Shown piece after piece: positions 26,046 through 37,085 of a stretch of 64,000 bases of DNA (the first letter of the stretch is position 1; every line of letters begins with the position of its first letter). The DNA is taken from assembly GCA_037976565.1 (NCBI GenBank), contig CP137683.1, positions 5,992,321-6,056,320 of the forward strand. Reading direction: 5' to 3'. The notes under the pieces were generated by a model. That model made no database searches and was not told the DNA's origin. It was given only the letters and a program-made list of their open reading frames with translations. This stretch comes from Mesocentrotus franciscanus. Lineage: Eukaryota; Echinodermata; Echinoidea; Camarodonta; Strongylocentrotidae. The translations under genes were made by a program, and so were the position numbers.

Positions 26046-27793
26046 AACATCGGCGAGAAGTGGGCGTGTAGATACTTGTGCGTGTGGGGAGGAACGGGGG
26101 CTTGTCTCGCAATGGCGTTAAATTAATCAACCAGAGGTCTAGTGTATTCAAGGAGAATCTTCTAATAGAGCCCCCTCTCTCCCCTTCCCCTCCTATCTTT
26201 TTTCGCTCGCTCGCTTTTTCTCTACCTTACTCGGTCTTTTATTCTCTCACTCCTCCCTCTCTCCTTTTTACCTTTCGCCACTGCATGTAACCCTTGGCTA
26301 ACGATGTCACGTAAGGTGCGAATAGCTGCCTTGAAGACTAAGGGCTGCACCTTCGTTCCCCCGTACACAATTTGACATCGCTTAGACCCTGTCAAGGGGG
26401 CGCTATATTACCCCTCTCAACAAAAAGTAACCAACTGCGTTAGCTGGGAATGCTAAGATTTGAACAATTTTCTCTTTATATACATTTTAGTCTAGTGCAA
26501 TTGTACAACTCCTGAAACATAAATCCTTTTTTAATCTAAACTAATCTTTTGATCTGGTGGAAATTCAACCGAAGAAAATGCTTACAGCATTGTCTTTTTG
26601 GAAATATTTGCTACATTCTCACTCTCCGCTTCGGAAACAAAATACGCGTACCTCCGAAAGGGGAATAAGTTTTCGAAGAAACCAACGCTGGAACTTTTGA
26701 CCGCACAAGCGCAACCTTTATTTTTAGATTACTTATATCACGTTCGCAAATTGGCAATCGGGCACCATCTGTGCGTTTTAGCAGCACCAACACCTTCAAC
26801 TGTTGAAAAAAGACGGTCGCGCGTTGGCCCTAGAGGGGACTGTGAAATACATTACGGATTGGATTGTTAGTATACATCTATCTATGTAACATGCAAGGGA
26901 ATTAATTACGTCCCAGGATGTAGCATAGCTAAGGGGTATGGTGATATACCATGCATCTTCCTCTTTGCTTTGTTGAAGAGTGTTTTTACTACAACAGTGC
27001 ATTAAACGTACGATTTACTATTAAAGTTCTCGCATTTTTCAGGTCATCTCTGTGCTTGGACCAACATTACGTGGGCCTATCGTTGCTCTATTGTGATTTT
27101 TGCTTGCCAAGCAAAAGGCATTTGAGTAGATTTTATCATTATATGATGCATTTGATTAATATTTTACAAGCCAAAGGATGTGTCAGAGAGGCTTTAAATT
27201 AAAGGCGATGTTAGATATGGATGGGGTAGGACATACCATTTCAAAGTATTATCACAGACAGGTAGTCAAGAGAAGAAAAAAAAAACCTTTTCACAAATGC
27301 ACCAACCAATTATTACGTTAAAACTTAAATTTTTGCCTGTGCTTTTATTTCAATATTCGAGGTATTGCACAACTATAAAAACATTTTCATACTCATTTGG
27401 AAATGCTACATAGTTCCCTTGAACTACAGCTTTAAACAAATTTAACTTGTATTCTGTAGATGCCACTACTTCTGTGTGCAAAGGAAATGGAAACGAAGGG
27501 GATATGAATGTTCGCATACACACAATAAATAAGTTTATATTGAGTTACTTGAAGATGTCATGGAAGGATTCGGGTTTAAAAGAAAATAAAATTGTTAAAT
27601 GATGTCCACGTCCTATTTTGATAGAGCTTCCACCCTGTATCACCATGAAATGCACTCATTTGGAAAATACATATCAGACATAATGACAAGAAGGTTGAGT
27701 CTTGGTTAAGGTGATTTGTGAGCTTTCTTCTTCTTTTTTTTCATTGAATAAAATCAAAATAACAATTTTCCGTGAAAAAGGATTATCCTTGAA
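26046..27793. other. No recognisable gene; CT-rich stretch 26170-26280
   Basis: A pyrimidine-rich stretch at 26170-26280 and a compact region at 26290-26430 with paired AAGGTGCG / GCACCTT are visible. The frames at 26598-26870 and 26951-27202 have no motif I recognise. Confidence 0.5.
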
Positions 27794-27964
27794 GTGCACT
27801 CATCTACCAAATATGTCCAAAAGGATTTTGAAACTTTTGACGAAATTCTGATACCACGTATTTTCCGCATATACCAGAACATAAATTTGCATGTTCTTAT
27901 TTTATTTTTTTTAATTAAAGCAATATTTCGTCAAAATGCTACTATTTTGATAATTCCAAAAGTT

Positions 27965-28250
27965 CAAAATAATAATAGTGAGTTCTTGTATAGCGCTTAT
28001 GTCAGTGAGATTTGACAAACCTGGCACTCCACAATTATTACCCCAGCTTTAGCATGGCTGCCATTATAACGCTATAGATTTTCAAGGAATTAATTCCAGC
28101 CAGGTACCCACTTACCTCACCTGGGTCGAATGTGGCAAATGTAGATAAATGTCTTGCCAAATGACATTAGTGCCGCGGCGGGACTCGAACCGCGAACCAT
28201 GTGATGTACAGTCCAGAGTCTTATCTAATAGACCACGACACCTCTACAGT
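27965..28250 (-). mobile_element. tRNA-derived SINE, near full length, minus strand
   Basis: Read on the minus strand, the head GTGTCGTGGTCTATTAGA holds box A. Box B GGTTCGAGTCC is at 28181-28191. The first seven head bases can pair with GCGGCAC downstream, keeping an acceptor-stem-like fold, but the T-stem has lost a base, so it is not a working tRNA. The core GGCAAGACATTTATCTACAT, CCAGGTGAGG and GGGTACCTGG follows. The tail ends AGCGCTATACAAGAAC then ATTATTATT. Same family as 25498 and 29812. Confidence 0.85.
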
Positions 28251-28871
28251 TTATTCTCATTAAATCACATCAATCATTTCGAATGACTTCTAGACAATTT
28301 TTTTTCTCCTAAACTAAATTATCTTTAAATCCCACTTTGCTTGAAGATAGATATATGGCTCCCACCCGCCCCCAATATCCTTGATAGCAATCAATTTACC
28401 CTTTCACGTGACCATAATTAGAATGACAAATGTTAACTGTTTTTTCTTCTTCTCGTTAACAATTGCATCCCACTCTGATAATTTACCAAATATATGCAGT
28501 TTGATCATGAACATGGACCATTTGCAATTTCTCACAAGTACCAATATACATGTCAAACAGGCTGCGTTGCTTCCTTTCAAAATAATCACCCAAAGAGGCG
28601 TGGGAAATGGACGAGAACCACTTTAATCCCATTTATTCACGGAACTAATGGACGACGGCAATTAAAAAAGAAATATGTCTGAATAGTGGAGATTAAATTG
28701 ATAGAATTTCATAGTTAAATGACTAAAGCACATGCATATTGGGATATCTTGCGAAGGTATAAATATTAAATTTGTTTTGCACAATACGACAAATATATAA
28801 TTTCATCCAATTTCACTAATTAGTTCATATCATGTAAACGTTAACCTTTTACTGATATACACAAAACTACC

Positions 28872-28930
28872 CTCTCTTTTTCTCTCTCTCTCTCTCTCGC
28901 TTACACACATACGCACCCACACACACATCT
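28872..28930. repeat. CT/CA microsatellite
   Basis: (TC)n followed by CACACATACGCACCCACACA. The 60-residue minus-strand frame through it is an artefact. Confidence 0.9.
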
Positions 28931-29811
28931 ATAATTATGTGGGCAATCCTAATCATGAGTGCAGGATGCATAGATGTAGCATGACTATAAACAAAGACAT
29001 TAAAAAACAAGAACAAAAAATACACAAAAATATACTTTTCATACGACAAGACACAAATGTGGATTGACTCATGAGATTGAGCATATTATACATCTTGAAG
29101 TAATTCTTCATTGTTTTTCATGCAGTCGATGGGTCGTGTACACTAACAAATTTCAACAAACTTGCAAAAGTTCGTAGACATCAAATTTAATTACTGTAAA
29201 GGACAGCTAACCTCCAATTAGGCACATATCATGATGCCACGTATATGCTACTAAGCCAACTCTCGGTAGTCACTATGGGCTCATGCCTCTGCCATTTTGA
29301 ATTTCCCATATACACGTAGGAAATTCATTTGGCAGATATAATTTTTATTATTCTGATAAATTCACTTCACATCCTTAAACGGAGTCAAACGCAATTAAAT
29401 CTGACCGGGGTAAGAATAAATATTACAAGAGCTGAGAATATGAAGCACTGAGTTATATATAGTTCTTTTGTAATGTTATCAGTAAAAAAAATATTCTGAT
29501 TTCTCAGACACTTAGGTAGAGATAGTCTGAAAAAACCCAAATGATTAAGTAACAGATAAAAGTATGTCAACTGGAAGAAGTTTCACTCTCCTGGAATGCT
29601 GAATAAATGTATCCCCCAGGCAGGAGAACAAACCCATATGAATTTCGATTGGAAGATTTAGATTCCATTTTCCGGTAGATGTATCGATTATCACGTAATA
29701 ATTATAACTTAATCCTGGTATTGCAATTAATTTTCGGACCGAGTTTAACGAATTCGTCTTATATTTGCCGTTGTAAATATGGAAACAAAATAAGATTTCT
29801 TAATAGGTAAA
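28931..29811. other. No recognisable feature
   Basis: AT-rich DNA between the CT/CA tract and the next SINE. No element or gene was seen. Confidence 0.5.
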
Positions 29812-30045
29812 CTGAGGAGGTGGTTCATTCACCTGACTCTCAATCCTAAGGTTGAGGGTTCGAATTCTATCCCAGCACTTACGTCTTTTGGCAAGACATT
29901 AATCGACATATGATACTTTTCACCCAGGTGTACACGGGTACCTGGCAATTGCTGGGGTAGAAATTATTGCAGGGCCCCCAGGGAGAGTAGAAATGAAGCT
30001 GTTGATGCTTCCCTAGGTAAAAACAAAAAAATATTACTATTACAC
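29812..30045 (+). mobile_element. tRNA-derived SINE, near full length
   Basis: Box A TGGTTCATTCACC lies at 29821-29833 and box B GGTTCGAATTC at 29857-29867. The core TTTTGGCAAGACATTAATCG, CACCCAGGTGTACACGGG and TACCTGGCAATTGCTGGGG matches the minus-strand copy at 27965. The tail is A-rich with TATTACTATTAC. No clean target duplication could be defined. Confidence 0.85.
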
Positions 30046-30951
30046 GTATTACTTTCGCTGAGGATTTTTTCTATACATCTCCGATAAAAAAAATAAAAAA
30101 ATTATGCAGATAGGAGGCTGTATATAGATCATGTTATTTACAACTGATATAGCCCTACAAGAGCGACTGGCAATAGAGACTTTTAAAAACTGAAGTAATT
30201 CTAAATCATAACGTTCCATCAGCTTTTTCAGCTGAGCTAGGAAGGAAAAATCGATTTGCATGGAATAACTTAAACAGCTTGTTCTCAATTTTTACAGGAA
30301 ATATATCAATCACCCAGCCGCTTCTTCGAATTCCTGATAACCCTAGGGATGATGGGTCGACTTAAATACACAGGCAGCGAGAAGCCGTTTCACAAAATAT
30401 CACATAATGCACGAGAGTTTAAACTTGTAGGTTATTCCTTTTTTTCTTCTCCCCCCAAGTTTTAAACTGGAATGATACAGTGAATCTGACAGCCGATTAG
30501 TTTGAATGAACCCGTGAGAGGAAGAGTGAATGCGATGGGTAATACCATCGGGATTTACAAAAGGGGTTACCAGAAGGGAAATAACGGTGAGGAAAATGAA
30601 AGTGAACGAGCATCTTTATGGGAATGTTTGTAACACAAATGTGTCTGACTTTAGTAGATGTGATTTTCCTACCTCTTTTGCTACCAACCTATACTCTCCT
30701 TTTCCTTCCTCTCTCTATTTTTAAAAATCTTTCTACTCTGTTCCCCCTCTCCTTCTCTCTCTCTCTCTCTCTCCCGATTTTCCCATCAAACTCTCTCACT
30801 TTCCGTCTTTTACTTCTTAATTAAACCACTACATGCACTTACATCTACAAACTCATTAACAAGTTTAGCACAAAAACTTAAATCGGTGTTTTCAATCTCT
30901 CCCAATCACTTATCACAGAAACTTCTCGTTGTCACAAAATAACGATTTTAA
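30046..30951. other. No recognisable gene; (TC)n at 30748-30773
   Basis: Unique-looking DNA with a CT-rich tract. Frames at 30530-30724 and 30618-30824 run into the CT tract and are not supported as genes. Confidence 0.5.
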
Positions 30952-31349
30952 AGGTATAGACCAGTTTTGGAAACGCCCCTCTTTCAAAAAAATGAAATGG
31001 AAGCTCTCATTACCAATCATGTGAAAGAATATGTTTTGACTAATACGTGATGATACAAATTTGGCCGGAAAAGTCGGGAAACCGCCTACGAATTGATATC
31101 TTTGGTAAATTATTATATCTATTGGGACCAAATAGATATCGCGCACGTGGTCGCGTAGTCCCATATACATCTTTCTGTGTACAGTGCTTGTAACTTTACC
31201 AAGACTGGGCCAAATTTCTTATCATTTTGATGATTCCAGAACCTTGCAGTACACACCAATACTTATATGCTAGATGATCAACCTTTTCTGATCGATTCCA
31301 CAACGTTTCTTTCACAATGCAATCGCATGACCAGAACTGGTCTTTCTCT
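30952..31349. mobile_element. TTAA-flanked MITE
   Basis: TTAA at 30948-30951 and TTAA at 31350-31353 flank inverted ends. The left end is AGGTATAGACCAGTTTTGG; the right end reverse-complemented is AGAGAAAGACCAGTTCTGG (15 of 19 identical). The interior of about 400 bp has no coding capacity. The TTAA duplication fits Kolobok- or piggyBac-type transposition (family knowledge). Assignment between them needs the autonomous partner. Confidence 0.75.
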
Positions 31350-31353
31350 TTAA

Positions 31354-32646
31354 TTTACGTTGTTATGGTCTGTCATGTTTCCCTGCTAGTACTCGCAATT
31401 TTCACCAACACAGTTGAATGCAATAACAAATTTGCCTCTATTTTGAAACTGGTGTCATTCAAATGACAGTACTACTCAATTAGTTGTTTTGTTATGTAAT
31501 GTCGACGACCTCTTTTAATGCTCCCCAATTCATACTGGAAACGGAAATGAAATGCTAAAATGCAGTGCAAAATGAATAAATCAATGATGTATCTGATATG
31601 CTACCCTTTTCCATCGATGATTTCTAGCTCGAAAACATAAGATGTGATGATGATAAACAGGTAAAGCATCATATTTAGCAGACTAATAATCTCGAATCCG
31701 AGTCCATAAAATAAAACAACGCCATGGCATTTGCTCTACATCCTTGGTTCGATTTCCGTCAAGGCTTGAAAAAGAGATCGGACATAATTCCAAATAATGA
31801 TATGATATAATTTAGTAAGGATATTATAGAGAAATATGGAAATCCTCTCACTCAGATCAATGAAAGCTTTGCTTTAATATAAGAGACTGTCCCGAAATTG
31901 AATTCCTGTTTAATAAAGAAAAACAACTAACCGGTGTTTTCGGTGAAATTTAGTAGTGATGTTCGTGATTGAGTATGCATGCATGTTGCTTTAAAAGCAT
32001 TGACTATGCAGCATTCCCTATCCAGATCACCAGATGTAAGTCCGTTTGATCGTTTGTGATAGACGTATGCACATATTTCGCAAACAAACCATGCTTTAAA
32101 GCAAGTACCAAACTGTAAAAAAATACATGATTAAAATTTTAACATAGTGCGTCAAGCCAACTTTTCTATGTTATCCACTAAATGAGAAATTAATATGAAA
32201 TTTTAGTGAATGGAAATTAAATAGCGATTTAAAATGGCCTCAAAGAACACACCTCAGATCATTTCAGAAGAAAGAATATTCCTCATGTAGCTATTCCCAT
32301 GTAAAAGGAACAATGATGGGCATGATTGTATTTTGTAAAGGCCATCGTAAATGTTAAAATCCAGTGTCGGAAATAAGAACGATGTAATATTCAACAAACC
32401 CTATACATTGTTCTCTGATTGGCTATGATAAAATGCTTTTGATTTAATAATTTCCCCTACTTATTTTCCCTTTTTTCATTTGTTATCTTTCTCCAAATTC
32501 CTATATGTCATCGTCAGTGATACATGGATTATAACTCGCTGTGTGTGATACAGTATTAATAAACTCCACCTCATATTGGTATCATATTCAATTCATCTGC
32601 TTTCAGCACGACCCCATTGGCGATCACGAATTACCAACAGTATGAC
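31354..32646. other. No recognisable feature
   Basis: AT-rich DNA. A tRNA-like box B (TTGGTTCGATTTCC at about 31744) has no convincing box A or SINE core and is not called. Confidence 0.5.
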
Positions 32647-32654
32647 GAGTGACG

Positions 32655-33012
32655 CAGGGGCGTAGCTATAGGGAGGGGAGGGGTACCGGGCACTTCCCAA
32701 CTCCCCGTCGAATGATGATGATGAAAGGAAAAGAAGTATAAGTTAGTGAAGGAGAGAGATGGAAGGAAAAAAAGAGAGAAATGGGAAAAGGATGAGAAAA
32801 GAAGACGATCGGACCGTCCTCATCAGACAGATGTCTGGGATTATCTTTGTATCGTAATACTTAACACTCGCTTCATTATAAATATGTGCAGCCCATTCTA
32901 TGTGTTACATCGACATGCCTTGTAAATTAGCATGTCACTCTCCGGGTGTAACCGGTGCCCCCTCCCATGATGCTAGTATCCCCTCAATTGTTAAACACAT
33001 GCTACGCCCTTG
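32655..33012. mobile_element. hAT-type MITE with exact 8-bp target duplication
   Basis: The 8-bp direct repeat GAGTGACG occurs at 32647-32654 and again at 33013-33020. Between them lies a 358-bp element. Its left end is CAGGGGCGTAGC and its right end reverse-complemented is CAAGGGCGTAGC (11 of 12). An 8-bp duplication with a CAGNG-like terminus is the hAT signature (family knowledge). The interior is non-coding and includes an A/G-rich stretch at 32730-32800. Confidence 0.85.
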
Positions 33013-33027
33013 GAGTGACGGGTGCTA

Positions 33028-33527
33028 NNNNNNNNNNNNNNNNNNNNNNNNNNNNNNNNNNNNNNNNNNNNNNNNNNNNNNNNNNNNNNNNNNNNNNNNN
33101 NNNNNNNNNNNNNNNNNNNNNNNNNNNNNNNNNNNNNNNNNNNNNNNNNNNNNNNNNNNNNNNNNNNNNNNNNNNNNNNNNNNNNNNNNNNNNNNNNNNN
33201 NNNNNNNNNNNNNNNNNNNNNNNNNNNNNNNNNNNNNNNNNNNNNNNNNNNNNNNNNNNNNNNNNNNNNNNNNNNNNNNNNNNNNNNNNNNNNNNNNNNN
33301 NNNNNNNNNNNNNNNNNNNNNNNNNNNNNNNNNNNNNNNNNNNNNNNNNNNNNNNNNNNNNNNNNNNNNNNNNNNNNNNNNNNNNNNNNNNNNNNNNNNN
33401 NNNNNNNNNNNNNNNNNNNNNNNNNNNNNNNNNNNNNNNNNNNNNNNNNNNNNNNNNNNNNNNNNNNNNNNNNNNNNNNNNNNNNNNNNNNNNNNNNNNN
33501 NNNNNNNNNNNNNNNNNNNNNNNNNNN
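33028..33527. other. Assembly gap, exactly 500 N
   Basis: A run of exactly 500 N, a round number typical of a placeholder gap, so true length is unknown. It starts seven bases after the hAT target duplication and ends in a 154-bp-type satellite copy. Frames spanning it are meaningless. Confidence 0.98.
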
Positions 33528-33768
33528 TAAGGCTGTGGGGGCGGGGCGTCTTTGACCCCATAAATTACATAACATTGATTTACATTGTACAAATATCATT
33601 TTGGTACAGAGCTTCCTGGACCTACTGAACGATATTAGGGTAGAGTCCCCGGCAAGAATATCATATAAGGGTGTGGGGCAGGGGCGTCGCCTCGTAGCCC
33701 ACAAATAATTTATAAGGTAATATAACATTGAGTTTTTGTTGTACAAACGCCATTTTGGTACAGGGCTT
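33528..33768 (+). repeat. 154-bp satellite, inverted block (left)
   Basis: About 1.5 units of a GC-rich repeat carrying GGGGCGGGGCGTC, CAAGAATATCATATAAGG, GCGTCGCCTCGTAGCCC and CCATTTTGGTACAGGGCTTC. It is the reverse complement of the block at 34565-35080. It begins at the gap edge, so the array probably continues into the gap. Confidence 0.85.
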
Positions 33769-34560
33769 CATTTCAATTCAATTCAATTCAAGGTTTATTA
33801 AAAAAACATGTGTCGCAGCCCAATGGCTGAATCGGTCATGTGTACAATTAAAGACACTTTACATATTTCAAATATAAAATACAGTTACATTTGATTTGTC
33901 AATTTTGAAATATATATAGTTAATATGGTAATATTGCTTGGGCAGCAAAAAAAAAAAAAAACAGAAGATAACATGAAGTCTGAAAAACGGAGAGGAGAAT
34001 TAAGAAAAGAAGTAAAAGGAAGTTATAAAAGTACATGTACATCAAAAATATAAATTGCATACATGTACTTTTAAAGTCATTAAGACAATATACGAATATA
34101 AAAATAGAAATGAAAATATTCTTTTCATAACATTGTTGACGTTTGATATTGCAAGTATTTGTATTATTGCTTAGAAAATGATATAAAGAACTACAATTAT
34201 GGTACTTTAAAATTCTTTTCACTTCAGATATAAAGTGGCTATTGAAGGGAAAGGGAACAGTGTTTTGTTATATTGGTGTGTTATTATCTTATGAGAGTAA
34301 CAATCAGGAAACTTCAACATTTATGAAAGGAGTATAATACAAATAAAAATTTAAAAAATTAATTCATCTATTTCGATTAATTGGGTTTGGCTTTATTGAG
34401 AAGATCGACAAAGTAAGGTAGGGGGCTATTTCGGAAACGATTGGTTTTGCACTTGAATTGTTGATATCTACATGCATGGCGTAAGGAGATGGGTATGTTT
34501 TTCCGAAGAAGTAACCAGGTACTACATGTTGGGTGTTTAGCTAAGGATGTAGTTGAATGA
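33769..34560 (-). mobile_element. LINE 3' end, 5'-truncated, minus strand
   Basis: On the minus strand the element ends AATAAACCTTGAATTGAATT with several TTGAA units, the microsatellite tail of a non-LTR retrotransposon. Upstream is a 600-bp AT-rich 3' UTR and then the end of a reading frame (34377 to about 34550), described separately. The 5' side is cut off where satellite begins. A (TTGAA)n tail is typical of CR1/L2-like LINEs (family knowledge). Confidence 0.75.
34377..34550 (-). pseudogene. LINE ORF2 C-terminal fragment
   Basis: The stop codon is TAA at 34377-34379. Reading back on the minus strand gives about 57 open codons, ending in KTNRFRNSPLPYFVDLLN then KAKPN. Many non-LTR retrotransposon ORF2 proteins end in an R-T-x-R-Y/F-x-N-S-x-x-P-Y-like motif, which this resembles. 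No reverse transcriptase or endonuclease motif survives because the element is truncated by the satellite at about 34560. It was too short to appear as an ATG-initiated frame. Function is lost; the fragment only marks the element and its orientation. Confidence 0.6.
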
Positions 34561-34564
34561 TGGT

Positions 34565-35080
34565 AGGGTAGGAGCCCCCGGCATAACTATTCATATAATG
34601 TGTGATTGGAGACCCCATGGCGTTTGTACAACAACAACTCAATGGTATATTACCTTATAAATTATTTGTGGACTACGAGGCGATGCCCCGCCCCACACCC
34701 TTATATGATATTCTTGCCGGGGCTCCTACCTAATATCGTTCAGTAGGTCCTAAGGAAGCCCTGTACAAAAATGGCATTTGTATAACAACAAATCAATGTT
34801 ATATTACCTTATAAATTATTTGGGGGCTACGAGGCGACGCCCCGCCCCACACCCTTATATGATATTCTTGCCGGGGCTTCTACCTAATATCGTTCAGTAG
34901 TTCCTAAGGAAGCCCTTTACCAAAAATGGTATTTGTACAACAACAAATCAATGTTATGAAATTATTTGGGGCTCCAAAGACGCCCGCCCCACCCTTAAAT
35001 TGACATTTTTGCCGGGGCTCCTAGTCTAATATAGTTTAGTAGGTCCTAAGGAAGCCCTGTACCAAAAATGGTGCTTTATC
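34565..35080 (-). repeat. 154-bp satellite, about three tandem units
   Basis: The anchor CCTAAGGAAGCCCTGTAC starts at 34749, 34903 and 35045, so the period is 154 bp, with the last unit shortened to 142. Other conserved blocks are ACCTTATAAATTATTTG, CTACGAGGCGACGCCCC, CACACCCTTATATGATATTC and TTGCCGGGGCTCCTACC. Orientation is opposite to 33528-33768. The first unit is the most diverged. Confidence 0.9.
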
Positions 35081-35159
35081 AGGCAAGTAACGGTAATTTC
35101 AATAAGCCACCTGACTAACGTGCAGAGTAGTGCATACGGCTCTGATCTGGAATACGAGT

Positions 35160-35678
35160 GCGCGCCATTTGCCCAATAAATCAGATAAACAGTGTTTATC
35201 GCCGAAAACACTGTTTATCGCCGATAAACACTGTTTATCGCAAAAAGTGTTTATCGAGCGATAAACACTGTTTATCGAGCGATAAACACTGTTTATCGAG
35301 AGAAACTATGTTTATCGACTGAAAAACACAGTTTCTCTCGATAAACAGTGTTTATCGGTGATAAACAGTGTTTATCGGCGATAAACAGTGTTTATCAAGC
35401 GATAAACACTGTTTATCGAGAGAAACTATGTTTTCGACTGATAAACACAGTTTCTCCCGATAAACAGTGTTTATCGGCGATAAACACTGTTTTCGGCGAT
35501 AAACACTGTTTATCGGAGAAACTGTGTTTTTCAGTCGATAAACATAGTTTCTCTCGATAAACAGTGTTTATCGCTCGATAAACAGTGTTTATCGCTCGAT
35601 AAACAGTGTTTTTCGGCGATAAACAGTGTTTATCGGCGATAAACAGTGTTTATCTGAATTATTGGTCAAACGGCGCGC
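35160..35678. mobile_element. Foldback element built of CGATAAACACTGTTTATCG palindromes
   Basis: Outer arms are GCGCGCCATTTGCCCAATAA.. on the left and, reverse-complemented, GCGCGCCGTTTGACCAATAA.. on the right. They match at 42 of 46 bases including the first sub-repeat. Nearly the whole 519-bp interior consists of units such as CGATAAACACTGTTTATCG, itself a palindrome, plus variants GAGAAACTATGTTTATCGAC and their complement. No coding capacity and no clear target duplication. It begins 80 bp after the satellite. The frame at 35348-35560 is an artefact. Confidence 0.85.
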
Positions 35679-36015
35679 CATAGACGGGTGCTAGCGAAAA
35701 GGGTCTCCCCCACAAAAGAGGGAACGGATTAGCCCTAATCCCTAGCCCGTGCTTTGGATATGTATGTAATGCTCAATGTAACATCGGATGCTAAATACCC
35801 CAAGGACCCGTGTCTAAAGCCAAATTCATTTGAACCTATTCGTTTGTTGATTTAATGTCTGGTCGATGGCGCTTTTCAAAGGAGTGAAAGTCTTAGTGTG
35901 ATTCATGCCGGCGCCATAGAATGACAAACGAGGATTTCAATTGTACCAACCATGCTGTTCTTAAAAGTAACTTTGTGAGCCTACATTTCATTTCAATTTG
36001 GCATTTAAAGTGAAG
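35679..36015. other. No recognisable feature
   Basis: About 340 bp between the foldback element and the LINE tail, with no gene, repeat or TIR seen. Confidence 0.55.
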
Positions 36016-37085
36016 ATAATAATAATAATAATACAGAACATTTATTAGGCGCTTTATACTAGTGTTTCTAAGCGCACCATAGTCTGATTAAAAATTACCA
36101 ACCAAAATTTATAATAAACAGACAAATTATAAATCTGTTCTTTATTCAATAAATCATGCATATAATATATATAATAAACATCAAACATAAGGTCAAACAT
36201 AAGATCAAACAAACAAGGAATAAGATGATGTGCACCTCCTTTGACCGACTCACAACTGCACCGGTGTAGTTTATCATTTATGAATTAAAAAGGTGCGTTT
36301 TCAGCAAGGACTTAAACTGGTCCAGGGAATGAGTATTATGAATATGCGCTGTTAATTTATTCCAAAGGATAGGGGCATTTACTGAAAAAGCTCAATCGCC
36401 ATATTTTGTAATAGTACGAGGTCCAGAGGTAAACTGCAAGGTTGATGATGATCGAAGAGGTCTTAAAGAACTAGAAGAACGTAAGGAAATCAAATCTGAA
36501 AGATATTTAGGGGCTTGGCCATGGAGAATTTTGTATGTCAGAAGAAGAACTTTAAATGTTTTACGATGGTGTATTGGAAGCCAATGAAGAGAACGCAATA
36601 TTGGGGTTATGTGCTCAAATTTTCTCGAGAGAGTAACAAGCCTTGCAGCAGTATTCTGAATTCTTTGAAGTGGAAGTAGGTATGAATGAGGAAGGCCAGA
36701 AAAAAAATAGAATTACAATAATCAAGGTGGGAGGATACAAAGGCATGGGTTAATTTTGCAGTTGTGGGTCGGTCAAGTAGTTTCCTAATTTTCCCAATTT
36801 TAAAGATTCCAAAAGATGCAGATTTACAGACGTTTTTAATATGCTGCTGAAATGTAAGATTTTTGTCGATTAAAACACCAAGGTCTCGTACACTACCCTT
36901 CAGTGAACCATCTCCGGTAACCAAGTCGGGGAAGGAATCGGTGTTTCTGAATTTGGAAGTAATGTGGATCATTTCAGATTTTCGTTCATTAAGGCAAAGT
37001 CTATTGTTAAAGGACCAGAACCTAATGTCTTCAAGGCAACTGCTAAGTTTCCGATCGCATCATCCTTCCCGTTAGGCTTAAGAGT
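36016..37085 (-). mobile_element. CR1/L2-like LINE, 5'-truncated, minus strand
   Basis: Read on the minus strand, the element holds the C-terminal part of ORF2, a 3' UTR of about 260 bp, and the end AAGCGCCTAATAAATGTTCT followed by (ATT)n at 36016-36033. The 5' break is near 37085, just past the expected position of the reverse-transcriptase catalytic motif, which is not preserved. A LINE tail in ATT repeats with a GCGC..TA motif parallels the SINE tails at 25640 and 27990. Confidence 0.85.
36278..37075 (-). pseudogene. LINE reverse transcriptase C-terminal region (decayed)
   Basis: The minus-strand frame 36607-36972 and its continuation contain segments typical of the thumb and C-terminal domain of CR1/L2-type LINE ORF2. 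Examples are DLGVLIDKNLTFQQHI, KLTHAFVSSHLDYCNS, LRSLHWLPIHHRKTFKVLLL and TYKILHGQAPKYLSDL, then FSVNAPILWNKL near the end. The true stop is TAA at 36278-36280. The frame is broken by a shift in an eight-T run at about 36702-36709, by an in-frame TGA at 36392-36394, and by a further shift near 37055. The TGA sits where relatives usually have Arg (a CGA-to-TGA change is likely). The upstream catalytic YADD-type box is lost. The product would be non-functional. Confidence 0.85.

Noticed and set aside
28146..28250. Functional tRNA gene
   Set aside because: Acceptor-like stem is present but the T-stem is disrupted by a missing base, and SINE core and tail follow directly.
31700..31780. Possible SINE head (TTGGTTCGATTTCC)
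   Set aside because: No convincing box A and no shared core with the SINEs at 24-30 kb.
32900..33746. Frames of 177-251 residues
   Set aside because: Made mostly of unknown residues from the 500-N gap.
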